The notes: a model not told the origin generated them from the letters alone. Shown: positions 7,617-17,107, counted from the first letter of the stretch. The stretch: 30,796 bases of DNA from CAJXVY01 sp965660355 (GCA_965660355.1 CBFHZN010000013.1:1-30796); one strand, 5' to 3'. Translations and numbers: made by a program.

Positions 7617-8825
7617 ATGAATTCAAAGAAAGTTAGCTTTGAAGGTTTTGATGGGTCTTTATTATCTGCAAGGCTAGACCTTCCAGAGGGAAAACCTAGA
7701 GCTTATGCCTTGTTTGCCCACTGCTTCACTTGCTCCAAAGACATTCCTGCAGCCAGAAGGCTTTCATCCAGTCTGGCAAGTGAACAGATTGCTGTGATGA
7801 GTTTTGACTTCACGGGTCTTGGTCACTCGGAGGGGGAGTTTGCGAATACAAACTTTCATTCAAACGTTCAGGATTTGGAAAAAGCGGCTGAGTTTTTATC
7901 TGAAAACTATGAAGCCCCACAGGTTTTGATCGGGCATTCACTTGGTGGAGCAGCAGCATTATTGGCAGGCTCAAGGATTGATTCACTCAGGGCAGTGGTG
8001 ACAATCGCAGCTCCCAGCGAACCAAGTCATGTTTCCAATTTGCTGAGTGGTTCGATTGCAGAGCTAAACGAAAAAGGTTTTGCCGATGTTGAAATCGCAG
8101 GTAGGACATTTGGAATCAAAAGTCAGTTTTTAGAGGATATAAATAGAGCTAATTTGACTGAGGCTACCGGCAGCCTAAAAGCGGCTCTTTTAGTTCTGCA
8201 CTCGCCAATTGACAACATTGTTTCTGTTGACAACGCAGCTGAGATATTCATGCGAGCGAAACATCCAAAGAGCTTTGTCTCTCTGGATGATGCAGATCAT
8301 CTATTGAGAAACCCCAAGCACTCTGAGTATGCAGCGTTTGTAATCACCGGCTGGTTGCAGAAATACCTTGACCCGATAGATAAAAAAGTATCTCCCAAAG
8401 CACCCGATGGTGCCGTTACCGTAAGTGAGGTTTCTGCAGATGGGTTCAAACAAGATGTCTTAATTGGTTCGCACCACTTGATTGCGGACGAGCCAGAGGA
8501 CATTGGTGGGACTGATGCAGGTCCAACCCCTTATCAGTATGTGGCAGCTGGATTGGGTGCTTGCACCTCAATGACCATTCGTTTATACGCAAGAAGAAAA
8601 GAGATTCCGCTGGAGAGCGTTTCTGTGGAGGTGCTGCATGAAAAACGGCATGCAGAGCAGGATGCGGAGAAACCTGGGACACATGATCTTTTCATTAGAA
8701 AGATTAAATTCACTGGGGATATCACTCCTGAACAGCGAAAAAGCATGTTAAAAATTGCAGATAGGTGCCCAGTTCACAGAACTTTAGAGGGTGAAATCCA
8801 GATAGAGACATTGGTTGTGGATTAA
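7617..8825 (+). CDS. bifunctional alpha/beta hydrolase-OsmC family protein
   Basis: A 402-residue two-domain fusion. Residues 1-255 are an alpha/beta hydrolase with nucleophile Ser108 in GHSLGG, a likely acid Asp199 and His228 in DDADHL. Residues 262-402 are an OsmC-like domain with the two redox cysteines Cys316 (GLGACTSM) and Cys384 (ADRCPVHR) expected of Ohr/OsmC thiol peroxidases, which reduce organic hydroperoxides. This fusion is a known architecture, usually annotated as bifunctional hydrolase/OsmC. The hydrolase substrate is unknown; one reading is release of an oxidised acyl group that the OsmC domain then reduces. It is divergent from the flavodoxin-fold reductase. Confidence 0.92.
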   Translation: MNSKKVSFEGFDGSLLSARLDLPEGKPRAYALFAHCFTCSKDIPAARRLSSSLASEQIAVMSFDFTGLGHSEGEFANTNFHSNVQDLEKAAEFLSENYEAPQVLIGHSLGGAAALLAGSRIDSLRAVVTIAAPSEPSHVSNLLSGSIAELNEKGFADVEIAGRTFGIKSQFLEDINRANLTEATGSLKAALLVLHSPIDNIVSVDNAAEIFMRAKHPKSFVSLDDADHLLRNPKHSEYAAFVITGWLQKYLDPIDKKVSPKAPDGAVTVSEVSADGFKQDVLIGSHHLIADEPEDIGGTDAGPTPYQYVAAGLGACTSMTIRLYARRKEIPLESVSVEVLHEKRHAEQDAEKPGTHDLFIRKIKFTGDITPEQRKSMLKIADRCPVHRTLEGEIQIETLVVD

Positions 8826-8850
8826 ATAATTATTAGTCGTCCAAGACAAT

Positions 8851-8856
8851 TAGAAT
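8851..8856 (+). promoter_or_regulatory. -10 box for SRP RNA
   Basis: TAGAAT lies 6-7 bases before the first base of the predicted SRP RNA stem at about 8863, which is the right distance for the transcription start. A -35 box is not obvious. Confidence 0.5.
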
Positions 8857-8862
8857 GTGTTG

Positions 8863-8953
8863 AGGCTTCCCGGGTGGCGCCATCTTGGCTAACTCCCCCA
8901 GGATCGAAAGATAGCAAGGGTAACTGAGCTCTGGCGGGTACCCGGGGAGTCCA
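8863..8953 (+). ncRNA. ffs: signal recognition particle RNA, small bacterial (4.5S) type
   Basis: The ends pair as one long hairpin (CCCGGGT near 8869-8875 with ACCCGGG at 8940-8946). The centre carries the conserved Ffh-binding domain IV: CCCCCAGGATC, a GAAA tetraloop, GATAGCAAGGG, with the asymmetric AGCA-type internal loop. The segments TGGCTAACTCCCCCAGG and GGTAACTGAGCTCTGGCGGG are typical of actinobacterial SRP RNAs. Its place directly before dnaX is the usual actinobacterial position. RNA ends are estimated to within a few bases; no terminator is visible, so the 3' end may be made by processing. Confidence 0.9.
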
Positions 8954-8989
8954 CAATTCAACTGCCAAGTAAATGGTTAGGCTAATTTG

Positions 8990-10789
8990 ATGTCCAGCGC
9001 TTTATATCGTCGCTACCGACCACAGAACTTTGATGAGCTCATTGGTCAATCACAGGTGACTGATCCGCTGAAGGCAGCGCTGACCGCAGACCGCGTGAAC
9101 CATGCATATTTATTTAGTGGCCCAAGAGGGTGTGGAAAGACCACCTCAGCCAGGATCTTGGCACGGTGTCTTAACTGCCACCAGGGACCAACCGCGAACC
9201 CTTGCGGTGAATGTGAATCTTGCGTTGAGCTTGGCCGCGGTGGAAGTGGTTCTCTAGATGTTGTTGAAATCGATGCCGCCAGCCACAACGGTGTTGATGA
9301 TGCGAGGGATCTGCGCGAGCGAGCTATTTTTGCTCCTGCCAGAGACCGCTACAAAATCTTTATCCTCGATGAGGCCCATATGGTCACCCCGCAGGGGTTC
9401 AATGCACTTTTGAAAATAGTGGAAGAACCACCAGAGCATGTGAAGTTTATTTTTGCCACCACTGAGCCAGACAAGGTAATCAGCACCATTCGCTCAAGAA
9501 CCCATCACTATCCATTCAGACTTGTCGCCACCGCAGAAATGCTTGGATATCTCGAACAGGTTTTGGAAAGCGAAGGGGTCACCGTTGAAGAGGGCGTATT
9601 GCCACTTGTAATTAGAGCCGGCGGTGGCTCTGTTAGAGACACTCTTTCGCTTCTGGATCAGTTGGTTGCCGGAAGTGATGACAACACTGTGGCTTACGAG
9701 CGAGCAGTTGGGCTTTTGGGTTTCACCCACGAGAGCTTATTGTCCGAAATCATCGATGCATTTGCATCAAACGATGGAGCGAAAGCCTTTGATGCAATTG
9801 ACAGAGTGATTCAAACGGGTCAGGACGCCAGAAGATTTTTGGATGACCTACTAGAGCGCCTTAGGGATCTGATCATTGCCATGAACCTAGGCGATCAAGC
9901 GGACAGAGTGCTTCGCGGAATGGCACCTGAGCAACTGGAAAGAATCAGCATCCAAGCCAGTAAGTTCGGAGAAGCTCAGCTAGCGAACATAGCTGAAACC
10001 GTGAACCACTCACTTCAAGAGTTTTCAGGAGCAACATCACCAAGGCTTCACCTAGAACTTTTATGCGCAAAGGTTTTGGTGAGTGGCAACAGAGATGCAC
10101 AAAAACCGTCAGCCCCGCAGGTTCAACCACCACAGCCTGCCCCCGCTGCCGAACCAGCGCAGCCAAAACCAGAAGAACAAAAACCTGAAACCAATAAGCC
10201 ACCAAAGCAGTCAAAGGTGAATGAGCAAGACCCAGCTGCTTATTCTGTTCAGGATTTCAAAAACAACTGGGATGAGGTTCTAGAGAGACTTGCCAAGGCA
10301 TCACGCTCTGCGTGGGCGGTAGCTTTCACAACAAAAGTTGTTGATTACAAAGACGGCGTGCTGACACTTTTGTTTCAGTCAAATAATGACGTTGAGAATT
10401 TCAAGAAGGCTGGAAATGCTGCAGAGCTATTACGTCAGCAGATATTTGAACTTATGGGGGTGAGGGTCAAATACAAGGCAAGAATTGCTGATCAGGTGGC
10501 AACTGAGCCAGAAACCAAATCAGTTCCAAAGACAGACACGGTAGATAACCCGCCTAGGGAAACAGAAGTTCAAGCAGCTGAATCTAACCCACCCGAAACT
10601 GAAGAAGCTGCGCCCGAGGTAGCTGAATCGGATCCAGAATCTGAACCCCAGAACTTGCCTGAACCCGAAGAACAACCGAGGCAAGAAACAGCCCCGGCAA
10701 CGGCAGATGCGGAGGCTGAAGTTCAACAAAAGCAAGGCGAGAGTGTTTTGAGAGATGTTCTCGGAGCAAAACCATTGGATAAGGACTAA
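8990..10789 (+). CDS. dnaX: DNA polymerase III subunits gamma and tau
   Basis: Clamp-loader ATPase of the replisome, 599 residues from the ATG at 8990 (a TTG codon immediately upstream is in frame). N-terminal AAA+ module: Walker A GPRGCGKTTS at about 44-53, a four-cysteine zinc site spread over CLNCHQGPTANPCGECESC, Walker B FILDEAHM, sensor 1 TTEPDK and the arginine-finger motif SRTHH. Domain III follows, then a long Pro/Glu/Ala-rich linker, a tau-type domain around 420-500 and a second acidic Pro/Glu tail. I see no obvious A-rich frameshift site, so gamma is not necessarily made. It is followed by recR after 4 bases. Confidence 0.95.
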   Translation: MSSALYRRYRPQNFDELIGQSQVTDPLKAALTADRVNHAYLFSGPRGCGKTTSARILARCLNCHQGPTANPCGECESCVELGRGGSGSLDVVEIDAASHNGVDDARDLRERAIFAPARDRYKIFILDEAHMVTPQGFNALLKIVEEPPEHVKFIFATTEPDKVISTIRSRTHHYPFRLVATAEMLGYLEQVLESEGVTVEEGVLPLVIRAGGGSVRDTLSLLDQLVAGSDDNTVAYERAVGLLGFTHESLLSEIIDAFASNDGAKAFDAIDRVIQTGQDARRFLDDLLERLRDLIIAMNLGDQADRVLRGMAPEQLERISIQASKFGEAQLANIAETVNHSLQEFSGATSPRLHLELLCAKVLVSGNRDAQKPSAPQVQPPQPAPAAEPAQPKPEEQKPETNKPPKQSKVNEQDPAAYSVQDFKNNWDEVLERLAKASRSAWAVAFTTKVVDYKDGVLTLLFQSNNDVENFKKAGNAAELLRQQIFELMGVRVKYKARIADQVATEPETKSVPKTDTVDNPPRETEVQAAESNPPETEEAAPEVAESDPESEPQNLPEPEEQPRQETAPATADAEAEVQQKQGESVLRDVLGAKPLDKD

Positions 10790-10793
10790 TTAG

Positions 10794-11390
10794 TTGTACG
10801 ACGGCGTGATTCAAGATCTCATCGATGAGTTGGGAAGACTCCCTGGTGTCGGACCAAAATCAGCTCAAAGAATTGCCTTTCACCTTCTGGAAGTTGAAGA
10901 GGATCAAGCCAGCAAACTTGCTGAGGTTCTGAGAGAAGTTCGTTCAAAAGTTAGCTTCTGTGAAGAATGCGGCAATATCAGCGAAGAAGAGCGTTGCAAT
11001 TTTTGTGTGAATCCAGCCAGAGACCAAAACACGATCTGTGTAGTTGAGGAGAGCAAAGATGTGCAAGCGATCGAGCGCACCAAAGAATTCCGGGGTCGCT
11101 ATCACGTCTTGGGAGGAGCCATTTCTCCAATAGCTGGAATTGGACCAGATCAACTCAGAATCAAATCTTTGATGACCCGGCTTTCTGATTCAACAGTGAA
11201 AGAAATTATCATCGCAACCAATCCAAACCTCGAAGGAGAGGCCACCGCCACCTACCTAACGCGCATGCTCTCGGGGATGGACATTGAGGTTTTCAAGCTA
11301 GCCAGCGGATTGCCAGTTGGTGGAGATTTGGAATATGCAGATGAAGTAACACTCGGTAGAGCCTTTGAAGGAAAGCGCCGGGTGAACTAG
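10794..11390 (+). CDS. recR: recombination mediator RecR
   Basis: A 198-residue DNA-clamp protein that acts with RecF/RecO to load RecA at gaps. The N-terminal helix-hairpin-helix is LGRLPGVGPKSAQRIAFHLL. The zinc finger has four cysteines in CEECGNISEEERCNFC (about residues 54-69), and a TOPRIM domain follows (CVVEESKDV, then ATNPNLEGEATATYL). The length is normal for RecR. The start is TTG at 10794, 4 bases after the dnaX stop, so it is coupled to dnaX as in most bacteria. Confidence 0.95.
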   Translation: MYDGVIQDLIDELGRLPGVGPKSAQRIAFHLLEVEEDQASKLAEVLREVRSKVSFCEECGNISEEERCNFCVNPARDQNTICVVEESKDVQAIERTKEFRGRYHVLGGAISPIAGIGPDQLRIKSLMTRLSDSTVKEIIIATNPNLEGEATATYLTRMLSGMDIEVFKLASGLPVGGDLEYADEVTLGRAFEGKRRVN

Positions 11391-11421
11391 ACTTTGCTTT
11401 TGTCCTAAACAGGGGAGTCCA

Positions 11422-12684
11422 TTGCCACTCATCGTCCAAAAATTTGGCGGTTCCAGTGTTTCTGATGCCGAGAAAATCAAGCACGTGGCTCGTCGGGTAA
11501 TTGATTCAACCAATGAAGGTAATCAAGTTTGTGTGGTTGTTAGTGCAATGGGTGACACCACCGATGAGCTCATAGATTTAGCAAACAGTGTTACCGATGC
11601 CCCCAGGGGACGAGAGATGGATATTTTGCTTTCTGCAGGTGAGCGAATATCTATGTCCTTGCTAGCTTTGGCAATCAACGACATGGGCGGAAAAGCAAAA
11701 AGCTTCACTGGGTTTCAAGCTGGTATATCAACAGACTCCCGTCACGGTGAGGCAAGAATCAGCAGGATTGACCCTGATCGCATCAAACATGCCTTGGATG
11801 CTGGAGAGATTGCCATCATCGCTGGATTTCAAGGTTTTGATGCCAATGTTAAAGACGTGACCACATTGGGTCGAGGCGGGTCTGATACCACGGCTGTTGC
11901 AATGGCGGCATCACTGGGAGCTGACCTGTGTGAGATTTATACCGATGTTGACGGTGTTTACACCGCTGACCCAAGGGTTGTTCCCAGAGCTCACAGAGTT
12001 TTTGAAATTGATATTGATTCGATGCTGGAACTTGCATCCTCGGGTGCAAAGATTTTGCACACCAGGGCAGTTGAGTTTGCAAGAAGGCATCAGGTTGATT
12101 TGCAAGTTAGATCGACTTTTAGCCAGGACCCCGGCACTTACGTATATGCAAAGAAAAGAGATGACATGGAAGAGCCAATTGTTTCAGGTGTGGCAACCGA
12201 TGACACTCAATCAAAGATCACCGTTATCGGTGTTCCTGACATTCCCGGCAAGGCTGGTGAGATTTTTAGCGTAGTGAGTGAGGCGGGTGCGAACATTGAC
12301 ATGATTGTGCAAAACGTCTCCACCACTGAAGATCACCTCAGTGATATCTCTTTCACCCTCCCTCACAGCGACCGGGCCAAAGTAGTCCAAGCACTGAAGG
12401 ACCAACAGGGAGAGCTGGGCTTTGTGCAGGTGACCTACGATGACGACATTGGAAAGCTAAGCGTTGTGGGAGCAGGAATGAAAACTCACCCAGGAGTTTC
12501 AGCAAAACTATTTAGGGCTTTAGCCAGAGCGAATGTGAACATCGAAATGATTTCAACCTCAGAGATTCGGATTTCTGTTGTCACAAGAGCAAATCAACTA
12601 AAGGAAGCAACCAGAATTGTTCACTCAGCTTTCGAGCTTGACGCCGAACAAACTGCAATTGTTTATTCGGGAACTGGCCGATGA
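11422..12684 (+). CDS. lysC: aspartokinase (alpha subunit reading frame)
   Basis: Phosphorylates aspartate, the first step to lysine, diaminopimelate, threonine and methionine; 420 residues. The N-terminal kinase domain has VQKFGGSSVSD at 5-15, TLGRGGSDTTAVA and TDVDGVYTADPR. Two C-terminal ACT domains (about 260-420) bind feedback inhibitors. The start is TTG at 11422 after a strong AGGGGAG site. The length and the internal Met249 match the Corynebacterium-type enzyme in which the same gene also gives a beta subunit. It overlaps asd by 4 bases (ATGA), so the two are co-translated. Confidence 0.96.
   Translation: MPLIVQKFGGSSVSDAEKIKHVARRVIDSTNEGNQVCVVVSAMGDTTDELIDLANSVTDAPRGREMDILLSAGERISMSLLALAINDMGGKAKSFTGFQAGISTDSRHGEARISRIDPDRIKHALDAGEIAIIAGFQGFDANVKDVTTLGRGGSDTTAVAMAASLGADLCEIYTDVDGVYTADPRVVPRAHRVFEIDIDSMLELASSGAKILHTRAVEFARRHQVDLQVRSTFSQDPGTYVYAKKRDDMEEPIVSGVATDDTQSKITVIGVPDIPGKAGEIFSVVSEAGANIDMIVQNVSTTEDHLSDISFTLPHSDRAKVVQALKDQQGELGFVQVTYDDDIGKLSVVGAGMKTHPGVSAKLFRALARANVNIEMISTSEIRISVVTRANQLKEATRIVHSAFELDAEQTAIVYSGTGR
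12166..12684 (+). other. possible internal start giving the aspartokinase beta subunit
   Basis: ATG at 12166 (Met249 of LysC) begins MEEPIVSGVATDDTQSK, exactly where the regulatory ACT half begins. It is preceded by the purine-rich AAGAAAAGAGATGAC. In Corynebacterium glutamicum lysC an in-frame internal start at the equivalent place makes the beta subunit of an alpha2beta2 enzyme. The 172-residue product would hold both ACT domains. The use of this start here is inferred. Confidence 0.45.
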
Positions 12685-13739
12685 GGCCCAATCTCGCTCT
12701 AGTTGGGGCAACTGGTGCTGTTGGAACGGTGATGATTGACATCATCAACAACAGAGAAAACATCTGGGGAGAGATTCGCCTTATTGCGTCTTCTAGATCC
12801 GCAGGAAAGCAAATAACCGTTCACGGTGAACAAGTGACTGTTGTTGAGCTAACCCCCGAGGCTTTTGATGGAATCGATATTGCAATGTTTGATGTCCCTG
12901 ATGAAGTAAGTGAATTCTGGGCACCAATTGCAGCAGAGCGTGGAGCAGTTGCAATTGATAACTCAGGTGCATTTCGCATGAACTCAGAGGTTCCACTGGT
13001 TGTTCCCGAGGTGAATCCAGAAATGGCTGGACAACGTCCGCTTGGCATTATCTCTAACCCCAACTGCACAACCATGACCATGATGGCTGCCCTGGGAGCA
13101 CTTCATCGCAAATGGAAACTCAGCGAGTTGGTGGTAGCCAGCTACCAAGCTGTCAGTGGTGCTGGAACAGAGGGAATATCACAGCTAGAAAAAGAAACCA
13201 AGGCTGTTGCTCAAGCCGATACGCCCGGCATGAAAGCTGGTGAGGTGAGAGATGCTATTGCCAAAGCCGGTATTGACAGCTCACCATGGCCTGCACCAAT
13301 TGCTTTGAATGTTATTCCATTTGCAGGTTCACCCAGAGACGGTGGTCACACATCCGAAGAACTCAAAGTTAGAAATGAATCCAGAAAGATTCTAGGGATT
13401 GATGACCTGAAAGTTTCTGCAACTTGTGTGAGGGTTCCGGTTCAGGTCTCTCACTCCCTTGCCGTGCATGCAAAATTTGAAAACAAACTAAGTGCAGATG
13501 AGGTCAGGGCTGAATTGGAAAAACAACCAACCGTGGTTGTGCAGGATGATTTGGCCAACGGTGTTTTCCCAACTCCTGCAGAGGTAGCGGGGGAAGATCC
13601 AACCTATGTTGGAAGGATTCGACAGAGTTTGGATTTTGATAAGTCGATTGAGATGTTCGTTGTGGGGGACAATCTTCGCAAGGGTGCCGCTTTAAACACC
13701 TATGAAATCGCCGAACTGGTTGCCCAGGAATTCAACTAG
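12681..13739 (+). CDS. asd: aspartate-semialdehyde dehydrogenase
   Basis: Reduces aspartyl phosphate with NADPH to aspartate semialdehyde, the step after LysC; 352 residues, normal length. The N-terminal NADP fold has LALVGATGAVGTVM. The catalytic cysteine is in SNPNCTTMTM (about Cys131), and the conserved PFAGSPRDGGHTSEE segment carries the catalytic region near the substrate-binding residues. The ATG overlaps the lysC stop. The gene's 3' end overlaps a convergent metallophosphoesterase gene by 4 bases. Confidence 0.96.
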   Translation: MRPNLALVGATGAVGTVMIDIINNRENIWGEIRLIASSRSAGKQITVHGEQVTVVELTPEAFDGIDIAMFDVPDEVSEFWAPIAAERGAVAIDNSGAFRMNSEVPLVVPEVNPEMAGQRPLGIISNPNCTTMTMMAALGALHRKWKLSELVVASYQAVSGAGTEGISQLEKETKAVAQADTPGMKAGEVRDAIAKAGIDSSPWPAPIALNVIPFAGSPRDGGHTSEELKVRNESRKILGIDDLKVSATCVRVPVQVSHSLAVHAKFENKLSADEVRAELEKQPTVVVQDDLANGVFPTPAEVAGEDPTYVGRIRQSLDFDKSIEMFVVGDNLRKGAALNTYEIAELVAQEFN

Positions 13740-14602
13740 TAAATTTCGATGACCGTTGCCTCTGGCGGGCAGAAAAGCCTGAAGGGTGCATAGACGCTTG
13801 TGCCTAAACCTGCACTGACGTGCAACTCAACCGCTTGGCCATCAAAAATCCAAGATGATTGACCCTTGGCGTATTCAACCGGCAAATCACAATTAGTTGT
13901 CAGTGCTTTGCCGTTTGGTAGACATACCTGACCTCCATGGGTGTGACCGGCCAGCACCAGCTGAGACCCTTGCAACGCTAATTCTTGGATTGCTCGGTGA
14001 TAGGGAGCGTGAACCACACCAATGACAATATCTGCCTCTGAACCATCAATGCTTTTTTGTAGTTTTCTAGGATTATCAAATTGCTCATGCGGGTCATCAA
14101 GGCCGATTAGGCGAATTTTGTTTCCCTTGATTTCGAGGGTCTGCGAATTGTTATTCAAATTCGACCAGCTTGAGAGCAAAGTTGCCAGTTTTTCACTGTC
14201 CAACTTAGGACTGCTTTTTTTGCCGGAAGGTTTCAAAAGATAACCGAATGGGTTTTTAAAAACAGGTCCGCGGTAATCATTTCCACCAAAAACGAACCCA
14301 CCGGGTGATTTCAAAAGTTCACTTAGCGCATCTTTGGTGTGTTGCTCCTGGTTCACTCCTCCCAGATTGTCGCCGGTATTAATCACTAAATCTGGCTTTA
14401 GGGTTGCAAGTTTTTTTAGGAACCTAACTTTTTTTCTCTGTCCTTTTCGGTAGTGAAGATCAGAAATATGAAGGATTTTGAAAGGTGTGGCTACACCCAA
14501 GTTGACTCTCATTGATCGAATTTGGAAGTTGCGTCTGCCAACAACAACCGCATAGGAAAAAAGGGCAACCGGAGCTGCCAGGATGGCTAGGACGATATAC
14601 AT
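13736..14602 (-). CDS. membrane-anchored calcineurin-like metallophosphoesterase
   Basis: A 288-residue protein with an N-terminal hydrophobic segment (about 2-22) that anchors it in the membrane. The metallophosphoesterase metal motifs appear in order: LHISDLHYRKGQ (D-x-H), NTGDNLGG (GD), FGGNDYRG (G-N-D, where most members have GNH or GNHD), VVHAPYH and LAGHTHGGQ (GHxH). Such proteins hydrolyse phosphodiesters; substrate unknown, possibly lipid-linked. It starts 3 bases after the ponA stop on the same strand and is probably co-transcribed with it, the pairing also seen in other actinobacteria. Confidence 0.88.
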   Translation of the reverse strand: MYIVLAILAAPVALFSYAVVVGRRNFQIRSMRVNLGVATPFKILHISDLHYRKGQRKKVRFLKKLATLKPDLVINTGDNLGGVNQEQHTKDALSELLKSPGGFVFGGNDYRGPVFKNPFGYLLKPSGKKSSPKLDSEKLATLLSSWSNLNNNSQTLEIKGNKIRLIGLDDPHEQFDNPRKLQKSIDGSEADIVIGVVHAPYHRAIQELALQGSQLVLAGHTHGGQVCLPNGKALTTNCDLPVEYAKGQSSWIFDGQAVELHVSAGLGTSVYAPFRLFCPPEATVIEIY

Positions 14603-14605
14603 CGA

Positions 14606-17101
14606 TTAGCAGTTCGGAATCAGAACGAGTGCGCTGTTTTCTTGAACTAAAGTTCCCACTTCGGGGTCAGTCCCCCAAGCAACACCTGGCGGTAGCTCAG
14701 GATTGCACTTGTTGTAGAGAAAGCCTTGGGAGGCTTGTGGGAAGCTGACTGCAAAACCTAGGTTTTCAAGTGTCGATTGCGCTTGGGCGAGATCGGCTCC
14801 TGCAACTGAGGGAACCTCAATTAGCCCACCACCAGAGACAAAAATTTCAATCATTGTTCCCCTGGGGACTTCTTCATCAACGAATGGCAGGGTTTCCGCC
14901 ACCGCACCTTCTGGCCTGTTAGACCCGATGGGTTCTTCAACAATCTTCGCGTTTAGATCCAAAAGCTCAATTTGTTCTGCCGCCATCAGTGGATCCATTC
15001 CTGCAACATCTGGGACCTGAACCTGCAGTGCTTCTAAATATCTGGGGTTTGCTCGAGGGAAGGATTCCCCACCATAAACCTCATTCACATCAGTCATCAC
15101 GGTTCGCCAAATGTCGTGTCTCAGCGTTGAGACAGCTCTTCCATCCACACGTTTTCCACGCTGCGGAATCAATCCCTTCACGTTTCCAACCCAAACGGCT
15201 GTTGCAACCTCAGATGAATAACCAACCATCCAGGTGTGGATGGAGTCATCTGTGGTTCCAGTTTTTCCAGCAAGCGGGATACCTTGACCGGTGTTAGAAG
15301 CAATAGCGGTTCCACCCGAAACAACCTGTTGCATGGCATAGGCAAGTGCTGCGGCAACATCGGGGGTGACTGATTGTGAGCAGCGGGATTGTGGAACATC
15401 CAGCTGTTCACCAGTCCTTCTTTTGATCACGCTATCAATTGCAATCGGGGAGCAGTAGGTTCCGTCATTGGCAATTGCTGCAAAAGCACTTGCCATAGTC
15501 AGCGGCGCAACTTCGTTGACTCCCAAAATAGAAGATGGAACAAAACTCAACTCATTCCCATCTGCCCTGTGAACTCCAAAATCAATTGCCGTGTCTCGAA
15601 TGTCACAAAGGTCTAGTTGGCTTGCCATGTCAGCAAAAGCTGTGTTTTGACTTGTCCTGGTTGCCTCCAAAACACTGAGGTCCTCAACCGTTTCACCACT
15701 GTTTCCAGGTTCCCAAGTTCCAACCAAACCACCGCAGCGGGCATTAAATTCATTTGCCACATCCCACTCTTTTTCACGACCATCTACGTGATCACCGAAA
15801 GTGAATCCTGAATTGAGCCAATCTGCCAAAACAAAAACCTTGTATGTGCTTCCTGGTTGAAATCCGCTGGAACCACCGTATTCTCTGTCGGTGTTGTAAT
15901 TCACAGAGGTCCTTCCGGGACCTGGGTCATCGCTTTGATCAAAAACTCTGTTTTGGGCCATCGTGATTATTCGCCCGGTTCCAGCCTCAACAGAAACAGC
16001 AGAGCTACCAAACTCCCATTCGTTATCCCTGGGCAGGTAATCGTTGACAGCCTCGTGTGCTGTTTGTTGCAAATCCAAGTCCAAGGTTGTGTAGATCTCT
16101 AGCCCACCTCTTCGCAGTAACTCTTCGCGGTCTTCGCGGTCAACTCCGAACTCGGGTGAATTTCTGATTGTCCAAACTGTGTAGTCACAGAAATAGGCTG
16201 TTGTTTGATCCGCCTCACAACCTGTTTTAGTGTCAGTGATTCGGGTCTGGATGGGTGACTCTTTATACGAATCTGCTTGTGCTTGGGTTATGAATCCCTC
16301 ATCCGCCATGTTTTGAAGTACGTAATTTCTGCGACCAATTCCGCGATCAAAGTTTTCAGACTCATCGGGTTTGTAATCGTTTGGAGATTTCAGCATCCCT
16401 GCGAGATAGGCAGCTTGTGGGACATTAAGGTTTTTGGCTGAAGTGCCAAAATAGTACTGACTTGCAGTTTCAACGCCGTTTATCTGGTTTCCAAAAAATG
16501 CCAGGTTTAAATAACCGGCGAGAATTTGTTTTTTAGAAACCTCTTTTTCCAAAGCTATCGCAAGACGTATCTCTCTAAGCTTGCGCTCAACAGTGACTTC
16601 GGTTGCAGCCCTGATTGCATCTTCATCCCCAGATTGGTTGGCGGCTTCCACCAGTGAGTTTTTTACATACTGCATTGTTATGGTGCTGGCACCCGGGCCT
16701 TCACCAAAAGTCGCGAGGTTTGTAAGTGTCGCCCTCACCAAACTGACCATGTCCACACCGGCGTGTTCATAAAATCTTGGGTCCTCGGTTGCCAATACCG
16801 CGTCAATGATGTTTGGAGAGATTTCTTCGTATGGAACCTCTACTCGGTTCTCGTGATAAAAAGTTGCAAGCTCTACGGGCCTACCATCTCTTTGGGCATA
16901 AATCGTGCTTGCTTCGCTTGTGTTGACTGGACGGATATACGCCGGAAGCCCTTCAAACATTGAGATACCAGTGGTCGTGAGCACTCCACCCACTGCCACG
17001 GCGGGTGCAGCTATCGCGACTGCCAGCACTCCCGCAGTGACACTAAGGAACATAAACTTAAGCACTGAGAGTATTGGCGGAGTTTCTTTCTTCGCAGCCA
17101 T
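14606..17101 (-). CDS. ponA: class A penicillin-binding protein with two PASTA domains
   Basis: Bifunctional peptidoglycan synthase, 831 residues. Short cytoplasmic end, membrane anchor at about 15-44, then glycosyltransferase family 51 with catalytic Glu106 in ATEDPRFYEHAG and STITMQYVKN at 140-149. The transpeptidase domain has SxxK Ser418-Lys421, SxN Ser484-Asn486 and KTG 613-615. Two C-terminal PASTA repeats (about 694-758 and 762-831) may sense muropeptides; the tail ends in a cysteine-containing segment. The architecture matches mycobacterial PonA2-type enzymes, as does the divergent DUF4177-ridA pair. The ATG at 17101 lies 7 bases after a TATCCT -10 box, so it is likely leaderless. Confidence 0.95.
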   Translation of the reverse strand: MAAKKETPPILSVLKFMFLSVTAGVLAVAIAAPAVAVGGVLTTTGISMFEGLPAYIRPVNTSEASTIYAQRDGRPVELATFYHENRVEVPYEEISPNIIDAVLATEDPRFYEHAGVDMVSLVRATLTNLATFGEGPGASTITMQYVKNSLVEAANQSGDEDAIRAATEVTVERKLREIRLAIALEKEVSKKQILAGYLNLAFFGNQINGVETASQYYFGTSAKNLNVPQAAYLAGMLKSPNDYKPDESENFDRGIGRRNYVLQNMADEGFITQAQADSYKESPIQTRITDTKTGCEADQTTAYFCDYTVWTIRNSPEFGVDREDREELLRRGGLEIYTTLDLDLQQTAHEAVNDYLPRDNEWEFGSSAVSVEAGTGRIITMAQNRVFDQSDDPGPGRTSVNYNTDREYGGSSGFQPGSTYKVFVLADWLNSGFTFGDHVDGREKEWDVANEFNARCGGLVGTWEPGNSGETVEDLSVLEATRTSQNTAFADMASQLDLCDIRDTAIDFGVHRADGNELSFVPSSILGVNEVAPLTMASAFAAIANDGTYCSPIAIDSVIKRRTGEQLDVPQSRCSQSVTPDVAAALAYAMQQVVSGGTAIASNTGQGIPLAGKTGTTDDSIHTWMVGYSSEVATAVWVGNVKGLIPQRGKRVDGRAVSTLRHDIWRTVMTDVNEVYGGESFPRANPRYLEALQVQVPDVAGMDPLMAAEQIELLDLNAKIVEEPIGSNRPEGAVAETLPFVDEEVPRGTMIEIFVSGGGLIEVPSVAGADLAQAQSTLENLGFAVSFPQASQGFLYNKCNPELPPGVAWGTDPEVGTLVQENSALVLIPNC

Positions 17102-17107
17102 ACACTC

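Noticed and set aside
10090..10240. Proline/glutamate-rich repeats in dnaX as a mobile or frameshift element
   Set aside because: They are the usual flexible linker of actinobacterial tau; the frame is unbroken.
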